Of a stretch of DNA of 9,270 bases, positions 1 through 5,602 are shown one piece after another. Below the pieces are notes generated by a model. It made no database searches and was not told the DNA's origin. It was given only the letters and a program-made list of their open reading frames with translations. The stretch's first letter is position 1, and the number at the start of each line of letters is the position of its first letter. This DNA is from Candidatus Omnitrophota bacterium (GTDB lineage Bacteria > Omnitrophota > Omnitrophia > Omnitrophales > Aquincolibacteriaceae): contig JAHFHI010000027.1 in assembly GCA_023246995.1 (NCBI GenBank), positions 1 through 9,270 of the forward strand, in the 5' to 3' direction. Position numbers and translations under genes: made by a program.

Positions 1-183
1 GTTCTCCGCGAAATCCCGCGCGCCCGCCTGAAAAGCCTCAAGAATCCTTGCGGGTTCGACGGTTTTCGTGACCAGCACCAGGCCGATGGCTTCGGGTCCT
101 CGCCCTGATTCAAGGGCTTTTATCCGGATCCGTTCCAGAAGCGCGCGGATCCTCTCGCCGATCGCTGCGTTCTCGGAAAGCAT
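1..183 (-). CDS. yggS: YggS/PLPBP-family pyridoxal phosphate-binding protein, N-terminal part (cut by window edge)
   Basis: The first 61 residues are visible; the rest lies beyond the left edge. Translation starts MLSENAAIGERIRALLERIR and continues through the strand LVLVTKTVEPARILEAFQAG and then ARDFAEN. This matches the family's opening: an amphipathic helix, then a first barrel strand ending in V(S/T)K(T), whose lysine (Lys40 here) carries the PLP Schiff base, then the stretch that normally reads G..FGENR. Here the Gly of FGEN is Ala (FAEN). Known members are cytosolic PLP carriers that maintain PLP and amino-acid homeostasis and have no proven catalytic reaction. The ATG shares one base with the stop of the DUF4340 gene (TGATG), so translational coupling is likely. 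The only Shine-Dalgarno candidate, GAGG at 197-200, lies 13 bases upstream, which is far. The family call is confident despite truncation, because the lysine strand and its surroundings are characteristic. Confidence 0.85.
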   Translation of the reverse strand, partial: MLSENAAIGERIRALLERIRIKALESGRGPEAIGLVLVTKTVEPARILEAFQAGARDFAEN

Positions 184-1163
184 CAAAGCGAAACGGCCTC
201 GGGCGCTTTTTGGCGGGCTGTTTTGGCGATCTCAAAGAGGCGCTGGATGTGCTCGCGGGAAATCAAAAGCAAGGCCGGCTCTCCTTGACGCTGGGCATAG
301 ACGGCATCGCGGTCTTTGACTTCACTTCCGAGATCAATGACTTCGGCCAGGCCGGATTGGGGACTCACCTGAACCCTGGGGCCCCAGGGTGAAAGCCCCA
401 AAGTCTCGGGCCAGAGCGTTTCATCGTCCAAAAATTCTTTTACGTAGAGGGCCTGAATGTGCCGGAAAATTTCTTCGGCGGTTTGGGGATCTACCGGCGC
501 GCCGAGGAGTTCGACCGGCTCCATCCACACCCACCGGTCTTTTTGAAGGGCAAGCTCGTATTCCTCTCCAAGCCGGGTGCGCACGCGAATCTTGGCCACC
601 CCGGCAAGCGGGGTGCGAAAGACGCGTTTCTGTCTTAAAGAATAAACGCTCCGATCAAAAGCTTTTTTGAGATCCTGGTCAACCAAAAAGTATTCGCCTT
701 CACGGTCCCAGCGCGCGTAGACATGGGGGCTCACCGGGGAAAGATCGCCCAAATAAAGATACCGGCGCCGGGCGGAACGGCTTTGGCGGATTCCGATTTT
801 CAGAGACGGGCGCTCAAGCCCATACTCGGCCCAGCCTTTTTCGGGGACCAGGCGTCTGGCTTTTCTTGAGAGCCTGATCGCGCTCGCCAAGCCTTCAGCC
901 ATCATGGGATCGGCGGGATAAAAAACCGGATACTTCAAAAACCATTCCGAACGAATGCGCTCCAGGGTGATCGTCTGCTTCTTGGCCGAATCCTGCAGCT
1001 GCATGAGCACAATGTCGCCTTCCGTCTGGTTCGCCAAAAAATCCTCCCCGGTTTCAGGCGCGACCGGCTCGGATACCGGACTTTCAAGAGGCTGCATGTA
1101 CCAGTAAATCCCGGCCACCACACCAAAAAGCGCAAGGCTGGTCAGGGTGATGGAGGTCTTCAA
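183..1163 (-). CDS. DUF4340 domain-containing membrane-anchored protein
   Basis: A 326-residue protein with one N-terminal membrane segment (about residues 5-23, LTSLALFGVVAGIYWYM) and a long extracytoplasmic part. Residues about 70-135 carry the DUF4340 pattern: a Trp-containing strand (EWFLKYPVFYPAD), a helix, then WAEYGLERPSLKIGI, corresponding to the usual 'yGLd.P...v.i' element. A weaker second repeat of the same type seems to follow around residues 195-280, with ETLGLSPWGPRVQV echoing the GL..P motif. The biochemical role of DUF4340 is unknown; such proteins are commonly encoded directly after GldG-like ABC auxiliary genes, as here. The start is TTG at 1161-1163, overlapping the GldG-like stop by four bases (TTGA). 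A GGAGG at 1175-1179 sits 11 bases upstream. The stop overlaps the yggS ATG by one base. I infer that it is a partner of the ABC system in the envelope; the substrate is unknown. Confidence 0.85.
   Translation of the reverse strand: MKTSITLTSLALFGVVAGIYWYMQPLESPVSEPVAPETGEDFLANQTEGDIVLMQLQDSAKKQTITLERIRSEWFLKYPVFYPADPMMAEGLASAIRLSRKARRLVPEKGWAEYGLERPSLKIGIRQSRSARRRYLYLGDLSPVSPHVYARWDREGEYFLVDQDLKKAFDRSVYSLRQKRVFRTPLAGVAKIRVRTRLGEEYELALQKDRWVWMEPVELLGAPVDPQTAEEIFRHIQALYVKEFLDDETLWPETLGLSPWGPRVQVSPQSGLAEVIDLGSEVKDRDAVYAQRQGEPALLLISREHIQRLFEIAKTARQKAPEAVSL
373..390. repeat. Perfect 18-bp palindrome within the DUF4340 gene
   Basis: ACCCTGGGGCCCCAGGGT is its own reverse complement with no loop. 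It lies in the codons for SPWGPR of the DUF4340 protein. No function is evident and it may be a by-product of GC-rich coding sequence. Confidence 0.4.
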
Positions 1164-2506
1164 AGCGACCGGCGCCTCCAGAAAACGCCGACCGCGGAGA
1201 TAAGAAAAAACAGGGCGGGGAATCCGGCCAGGATGACGCTCAAGAAAACCGTGCGCTGAAAACCGTCGAGATAAAGCGGCTTGAAATCAGGCTGGCGCGG
1301 CGCGATCACGACCGTGCGGTCGTCTTTGGCAAGCCATTGGAGGATTCTTTGGCCGAAAGCCCGGTTTCCCGAAAGGCTGATATAGGCGTTGGTCAGGAAA
1401 TCGCTGTCTCCCATCACGACCATCCGGCCTCCGCCCTGTTTTTCAAGCGCGACCCCGATCGCAATGGGCCCGGCCAGATCTTCGCCCACCTCAAAGGCCG
1501 TCTCCCCTTTTTCCATGGCGGGCAAATCCGTTTCCGCCCAGCTTTCGGAATTGCTCAAAGCGAGGGGCACAGCCTCAAGACCGGGCAGGGTTTCAATCGA
1601 AGGCTGGACGCTTCGAACCACCGGGTAAAGCGTCGGCTCCTCAAAATTTTTCGTGATGGGATGCCCGATCACATAACGGCTGACAAGCGGCATCAAAACA
1701 TCGCCGCCGGCCACGCGCGTCATCTTGTCAACGATCACATCCTCGCCGAGGAGCACGCCGAAGGCCTCGAGAAAATCCTGAAAGGTCTTGCCCTGCCCCG
1801 GGTCCATGGGGTCCAGCATCAAAAAAACTCCCCGGCCGCCCTCAAAAACAGACTTTAAAAGCGCACGCTCGTCGGGACGAAGATCATAATGCGGCCCGGC
1901 GACAACGGCCACTTCGCAGGAGTCCGGAACCTTGTCCCGCGAAAGGACGATTTCGTTAAACCGGTAGCTCGCATTTTCAAGGCCCTGCCGGAACTGGGCA
2001 AGCCCCCCGCGCTCGGAAGAGTCCATAGCGGCTTCCTCGTGGCCGGTCACAAAACAGATCTGAAACTTTTTCGGGCTGATGAGCCGCACAAGCGCGTTGG
2101 TGAAACTCTCCTCGGTCGGCCGCAAAATTTTTTCATGCCGGCCCTGGTATTGGATAATCAGGGTATAAAAATCCTTAACCTGAAATTGCCGGGCCAGACC
2201 GGGAACGCGGTCCGGGTCATAAAACTGGTACTTCAGGCCCGGGTGATGCAGCGCGCACTGTTTCAGAAACATCTCGAAGTATCCCTTGGCCGGGTCGTCA
2301 TGAGGATAAAAAGCAAGAATTTCCACCGGGTCGGGCTGCATCTTGGCGAGCGCTTCCGCCGTGGGCTCCGCCAGGGAAAACATCTTTTCCCGCGTGAAAT
2401 CCCAGCGGCGGTTATAACGGGCGGCAAGCGACCCCAGCATGACAAAGGTAATCAAAAGAAAAATCGATGCCAGCAGAATCTGAAAACGGATGAAAAACTG
2501 GCGCAT
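1160..2506 (-). CDS. GldG-like ABC transporter auxiliary protein (ABC_transp_aux type)
   Basis: I place the start at the ATG at 2504-2506, giving 448 residues. It follows the permease stop by two bases and has GGAAAGG (2513-2519) six bases upstream. The frame is open 102 codons further upstream, but that stretch is Arg/Ser/Gly-rich, lies antiparallel in meaning to the permease gene and looks non-coding. Visible parts are: a membrane segment at about residues 8-27; the family signature DFTREKMFSLAEPT (36-49); an extracytoplasmic region with ICFVTGHEE (150-158, the usual GH.E loop); LMLDP (229-233); VVMGDSDFLTN (363-373, the typical G(D/N)SDF element); and a second membrane segment at about 418-442 ending in WRRRSL. 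This two-anchor layout with a large periplasmic middle is that of GldG and its relatives. GldG is known from gliding Bacteroidetes, but most homologues occur in non-gliding bacteria, and nothing here suggests motility. It probably works with the ATPase and permease upstream. Confidence 0.88.
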   Translation of the reverse strand: MRQFFIRFQILLASIFLLITFVMLGSLAARYNRRWDFTREKMFSLAEPTAEALAKMQPDPVEILAFYPHDDPAKGYFEMFLKQCALHHPGLKYQFYDPDRVPGLARQFQVKDFYTLIIQYQGRHEKILRPTEESFTNALVRLISPKKFQICFVTGHEEAAMDSSERGGLAQFRQGLENASYRFNEIVLSRDKVPDSCEVAVVAGPHYDLRPDERALLKSVFEGGRGVFLMLDPMDPGQGKTFQDFLEAFGVLLGEDVIVDKMTRVAGGDVLMPLVSRYVIGHPITKNFEEPTLYPVVRSVQPSIETLPGLEAVPLALSNSESWAETDLPAMEKGETAFEVGEDLAGPIAIGVALEKQGGGRMVVMGDSDFLTNAYISLSGNRAFGQRILQWLAKDDRTVVIAPRQPDFKPLYLDGFQRTVFLSVILAGFPALFFLISAVGVFWRRRSL

Positions 2507-2508
2507 GC

Positions 2509-3282
2509 CTAGCCTTTCCAGTTCCTGGCTTCGATGGATCGCATGGCCAGAAAAATGAAATAAAGCTGAAAACAGACGAAATAGACCACATTGCTCAAGT
2601 CCAGGATCCCCACCGTGAATTCCTGATAGTGGTTCAGGGGCGAAAGAAGCGCAAGCAGGCGGGCCGAAGGGCCGTCGGCGATGCTGACGACCCACTCCAG
2701 CACCCAAAAGACTAGCAGCAACCCGAAAGTCACGATCGCGCTGACCACCGGATTGTCGGTGAGTGACGAGACAAACAATCCGAGTGAAAGATAAGCCAGC
2801 CCGAGAAGCCAAAACCCCAGAAAGCCCACAAGCACCGGCCCCCAGTCGGGCTCGACGCCGAGCCAGTGGAGAAGCGCGGTATAGGCGAGCGTGGGAAGAA
2901 AAAGCGCCTCGAAAAACCAGACCATCCCGAGAAATTTTCCTGAAACAATGTCAAAATCCGACAAAGGATAGGTGAAAAGCAATTCCAGGGTCTGCTGTTT
3001 ACGCTCTTCGGCAAAGGCCCGCATGGAAAGGATCGGCGCGAGAAAAATAAGGACGGCTCCGATATTGGCGAAAAAAGACCCCCAGATAAAGCGCGTGAGC
3101 CCGAGCCCCTGGGTTTCCTGATAGCCTTTGCTCACATCCAGAGAAATTTTGGAATAAGTCATGACAACGATGGAAAATAAAATACCGGCAACCAGGAAGA
3201 AAAAAGCGAAGGCGAAGGCGCCGGCCCAGGATTGGAAATAGGCGTTTGCGTCTTTGCGGGCAAGCGCGAAGGCCTTCCTCAT
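2509..3282 (-). CDS. ABC-2 family transporter permease (GldF-like)
   Basis: A 257-residue integral membrane protein with about six hydrophobic segments, at roughly residues 20-42, 69-88, 116-138, 148-172, 178-200 and 230-248. Between segments 2 and 3 lies LSMRAFAEERKQQTLELLFT followed by YPLSDFDIVSGK. This is the conserved cytoplasmic coupling stretch of ABC-2 permeases (M..F..E...GT.ELL.t.P.....iv..K), expected to contact the ATPase. The length is normal for the GldF/NosY-like group. The ATG at 3280-3282 overlaps the ATPase stop (ATGA). The purine-rich GGGGGAGG at 3287-3294 lies four bases upstream and supports this start. The gene forms the membrane channel half of the transporter with the ATPase upstream and the GldG-like protein downstream. 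The transported substrate cannot be read from the sequence. Confidence 0.9.
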   Translation of the reverse strand: MRKAFALARKDANAYFQSWAGAFAFAFFFLVAGILFSIVVMTYSKISLDVSKGYQETQGLGLTRFIWGSFFANIGAVLIFLAPILSMRAFAEERKQQTLELLFTYPLSDFDIVSGKFLGMVWFFEALFLPTLAYTALLHWLGVEPDWGPVLVGFLGFWLLGLAYLSLGLFVSSLTDNPVVSAIVTFGLLLVFWVLEWVVSIADGPSARLLALLSPLNHYQEFTVGILDLSNVVYFVCFQLYFIFLAMRSIEARNWKG

Positions 3283-4313
3283 GAGGCCTCCCCCGCTGCG
3301 CTGTCGTCGCTTGAGAGAATGCGCATAAAAATTTCCTCCAGGCTAAGGCGCGCCGAGCGGATCTCAAGGAGCGCGATCCCTTTTTCGACAAAGAGCCGGC
3401 TGATCTCGGCCCTGGGGTCCGGCTTGTCGGCCGGGACCGTCATGGAAAAGGAAACCTGATCCGGTTCTTCCTTGACCACCCGCACGTCTTCAAGTCCCGG
3501 AAGGCTCCTCAAAAGGCCGATGGCCTCGTCCCGGCGCCACGGTTCTCCGGCGGTGACCAAAATTTCGCGCGCCTTTTTGAGGCCGGCCTCAAGCTCTTCG
3601 GCCGTGCCGCTCGCCACAAGCCGGCCGCGGCTCATGATGATCACCCGGTCGCAGACCATGCTGACCTCGGGCAAAATATGCGTCGAAAGAAAAACCGTGC
3701 GCTCGCGGCCGAGTTCACGGATCAGCGTGCGGATCTCAATGATCTGCTTGGGGTCCAGGCCGTTGGTCGGTTCATCCAGCACCAAAAGTTCGGGATCCCC
3801 CAAAAGGGCCTGGGCGAGTCCGAGGCGCTGGCGGTAGCCTTTTGAAAGCCGGCCGATCAATCGCTTGCGCACATCGCCCAACCCGCAGCGCTCGATTTTC
3901 TGCGCGACCTGCTCTTTGCGCGCGGCCGACTTCAAACCCTTCATAGCTCCGGAAAACTTTAAAAATTCCTCAACCCTCATGTCCTCATAGAGCCCGATCG
4001 ACTCGGGAAGATAGCCGATGCGCTGCTTGGCCCGTCCGGGATTGCGCGCGAGATCCTGCTCCGCGATCCAGACCCGGCCGCTTGAAGGAGGAAAAAAACC
4101 GGTAAGGATCCGGACCGTCGTGGTCTTGCCCGCGCCGTTGGGCCCAAGAAAACCGAGAATCTCGCCTTTCGCGATTTCAAAGGAAACATTTTCCAGGACC
4201 CGGATACCCCCGAAATTCTTGGAGATATTTTCGGCCCGGACACAAATCTCCCGGTCCGGACTTTCAATACGCAGGCGGGCTGCCGGATCAGCGTCCACAA
4301 CGCACCCGGACAA
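3279..4313 (-). CDS. ABC transporter ATP-binding protein (GldA-like, ABC-2 class)
   Basis: A 344-residue cytoplasmic ATPase. Motifs in order: Walker A GPNGAGKTT (57-65); Q-loop region IGYLPES (99-105), in which the usual Gln is replaced by the LPE form common in this class; signature LSKGYRQR (156-163); Walker B LLVLDEPT (176-183) followed by NGLDP with the D-loop; and H-loop STH (210-212). After about residue 240 there is a C-terminal extension of about 100 residues ending in SLEEIFMRIL, typical of drug- and Gld-type exporters. Conservation begins near residue 23 (ICVRAENISKNFGG). The start given is TTG at 4311-4313, which overlaps the end of the synthetase gene by 26 bases. A GTG at 4296-4298 is an alternative and would give 339 residues. 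Neither has a well-spaced Shine-Dalgarno, so the start is uncertain while the family call is firm. It should energise the permease encoded next. Confidence 0.92.
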   Translation of the reverse strand: MSGCVVDADPAARLRIESPDREICVRAENISKNFGGIRVLENVSFEIAKGEILGFLGPNGAGKTTTVRILTGFFPPSSGRVWIAEQDLARNPGRAKQRIGYLPESIGLYEDMRVEEFLKFSGAMKGLKSAARKEQVAQKIERCGLGDVRKRLIGRLSKGYRQRLGLAQALLGDPELLVLDEPTNGLDPKQIIEIRTLIRELGRERTVFLSTHILPEVSMVCDRVIIMSRGRLVASGTAEELEAGLKKAREILVTAGEPWRRDEAIGLLRSLPGLEDVRVVKEEPDQVSFSMTVPADKPDPRAEISRLFVEKGIALLEIRSARLSLEEIFMRILSSDDSAAGEAS

Positions 4314-5502
4314 ACTTCCGTTTGCCGCATTGAATGAGACTTTCCCGGGAAAGATCCACGCAAAAAGCCGGGTCGGTCACTTTCTCCTGGTTGAGCTTTA
4401 CCCCGCCCTGCTCGATCAGGCGCCGGGCTTCGCCTTTGCTCGCGACAAGGCCGGACTCTTTAAGAAGGCTCACCATATCGAGTTTTTCCTCGCCGAGGAG
4501 AACCGTCGGGATTTCGTCGGGAAGGCCCTTATCGCGGAAAATGCGGTCAAACTCTTCGCGGGCCTTGCGCGCGTCGCCCTCGCCGTGATAAAGCGCGGTG
4601 ATCTTTTCGGCAAGACCGGCCTTCACTTCGCGCGGCTCCGTTTTCATGCGTTCGAACTGCGGCGTATATTCTTCAAGCGTCATCCCGCTTGCGAGCTGGA
4701 AATAACGGCCGACAAGCGCGTCCGGGATCGACATCACCTTCCCGAACATTTCCTTGGCCGGGTCCTCGATCCCGATGGCATTGCGGTAGCTTTTGCTCAT
4801 CTTCTGCACCCCGTCGGTTCCCTCAAGCAGCGGAAGGGTCATCACCATCTGCGGCTTCTGGCCCCAGACCTTCTGAAGCTCGCGGCCCACCAAAAGGTTA
4901 AACTTCTGGTCGCTTCCGCCGAGCTCCAGGTCGGAGCGCACCACCACGGAATCATACCCCTGAAGAAGCGGATATAAAAATTCAAGAAGCGCGATCGGGA
5001 TTCCGGACTTGTAACGTTTCTGGAAATCGTCGCGCTCAAGAAGGCGGGCGACGGTGTACTGGGCCGTCAGGTGCAGAAAATCCGAGGGTGTCAGTTTTTC
5101 AAGCCATTCGGAATTGTAGCGGACCTCTGTTTTTGCGCGGTCTAATATTTTAAAAACCTGGGTTTGATAGGATTCGGCGTTTTTCCCCACTTCCTCGGGT
5201 GTGAGCATGGGCCGGGTTTCGTTTCTCTGCGTCGGGTCTCCGACCCGGGCCGTGAAATCCCCGATAATAAAAACCACCTGATGCCCGAGATCCTGAAAGA
5301 GCCGAAGCTTGCTTAGCGGCACCGTGTGGCCCAAATGGAGATCCGGGCTTGAAGGATCCGCCCCGTATTTGATCCGCAGAGGTTTGCGCGCGCCAAGAGA
5401 AAGGTTAAGGCGCTCAAGAAGCTCCTCGGCACTGATCAAATCCACGGTCCCTTCGCTCAAGAGTTTGAGCTGGGCCCGGGCGTCTTTTTCAGGAGATGTC
5501 AT
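4288..5502 (-). CDS. tyrS: Tyrosyl-tRNA synthetase, KMSKS (TyrZ-like, type 2) form
   Basis: A 404-residue class I aminoacyl-tRNA synthetase that charges tRNA-Tyr with tyrosine in the cytoplasm. The HIGH motif reads HLGH (56-59, in DLHLGHTVPLSKL). The tyrosine- and ATP-pocket stretch ELGGSDQKFN is at 193-202, and the second signature is KMSKS (234-238). KMSKS, rather than the KFGKS/T of the Escherichia coli and Bacillus enzymes, together with VGDPTQRNETRPMLTPEE (87-104) and LERDDFQKRY (155-164), places it in the type 2 branch. An S4-like RNA-binding domain occupies about 340-400 (SLLKESGLVASKGEARRLIE, then GGVKLN). The length is normal and no key motif is missing. ATG at 5500-5502 is preceded by AAGGA (5507-5511) with a four-base gap. 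A sigma-70-type promoter lies 40-70 bases upstream. It is the first gene of the operon, and its 3' end overlaps the ATPase gene. Confidence 0.97.
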   Translation of the reverse strand: MTSPEKDARAQLKLLSEGTVDLISAEELLERLNLSLGARKPLRIKYGADPSSPDLHLGHTVPLSKLRLFQDLGHQVVFIIGDFTARVGDPTQRNETRPMLTPEEVGKNAESYQTQVFKILDRAKTEVRYNSEWLEKLTPSDFLHLTAQYTVARLLERDDFQKRYKSGIPIALLEFLYPLLQGYDSVVVRSDLELGGSDQKFNLLVGRELQKVWGQKPQMVMTLPLLEGTDGVQKMSKSYRNAIGIEDPAKEMFGKVMSIPDALVGRYFQLASGMTLEEYTPQFERMKTEPREVKAGLAEKITALYHGEGDARKAREEFDRIFRDKGLPDEIPTVLLGEEKLDMVSLLKESGLVASKGEARRLIEQGGVKLNQEKVTDPAFCVDLSRESLIQCGKRKFVRVRCGR

Positions 5503-5506
5503 ACCA

Positions 5507-5511
5507 TCCTT
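5507..5511 (-). promoter_or_regulatory. Ribosome binding site of the tyrosyl-tRNA synthetase gene
   Basis: On the minus strand AAGGA precedes the ATG at 5502 by four bases, inside AAGGATGGTATG. An ATG also occurs at 5505-5507, but it is out of frame with the synthetase, so the start at 5502 is preferred. Confidence 0.6.
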
Positions 5512-5540
5512 ATCTGGCGAACCATTAGGCGTGAGCGGGA

Positions 5541-5569
5541 ATTCTAACAGGGAATAAAAAGCGAGTCAA
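5541..5569 (-). promoter_or_regulatory. Sigma-70-type promoter driving the tyrosyl-tRNA synthetase/ABC operon
   Basis: Read on the minus strand, TTGACT (5564-5569) is followed after exactly 17 bases by TAGAAT (5541-5546). Each hexamer matches the housekeeping sigma consensus at five of six positions. A TG one base before the -10 (TGTTAGAAT) adds an extended -10 element. The predicted transcription start is near 5534, giving a leader of only about 30 bases before the ATG. The site lies in the only real intergenic gap of the window, which supports it. The prediction is by eye; no start-site data are available. Confidence 0.75.
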
Positions 5570-5602
5570 ACAAGGCCCGCACGGCGGTTTCGGAAGAATC
5601 GC

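Noticed and set aside
1889..2512. A 207-codon open frame on the plus strand
   Set aside because: It is antisense to the GldG-like gene, is rich in His/Arg/Lys and has no recognisable motif; it is a shadow of the codon pattern on the other strand.
2507..2812. A 102-codon N-terminal extension of the GldG-like protein
   Set aside because: It lies wholly inside the permease gene, reads as Arg/Gly/Ser-rich sequence unlike the family, and the ATG at 2506 has a good ribosome binding site directly before a typical membrane anchor.
3901..4420. Loss of the Q-loop glutamine in the ABC ATPase as a defect
   Set aside because: IGYLPE in place of a Q-containing loop is common in GldA/drug-exporter-type ATPases, and all other motifs are intact, so it is not a sign of inactivity.
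4018..4977. A 319-codon open frame on the plus strand
   Set aside because: It runs antisense through the ABC ATPase and tyrosyl-tRNA synthetase, both with complete conserved motifs. Long antisense frames are common in GC-rich genes, and the translation shows no recognisable family.
5503..5540. T-box or other riboswitch before tyrS
   Set aside because: Only about 30 bases lie between the predicted transcription start and the ATG, with no T-box sequence or substantial stem.
5570..5602. Possible intrinsic terminator after the large gene
   Set aside because: The minus strand can form only a 4-bp CCGC/GCGG stem with a 3-base loop, and the nearest T run is about 20 bases further on, beyond the -35 element. 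This is too weak to call.
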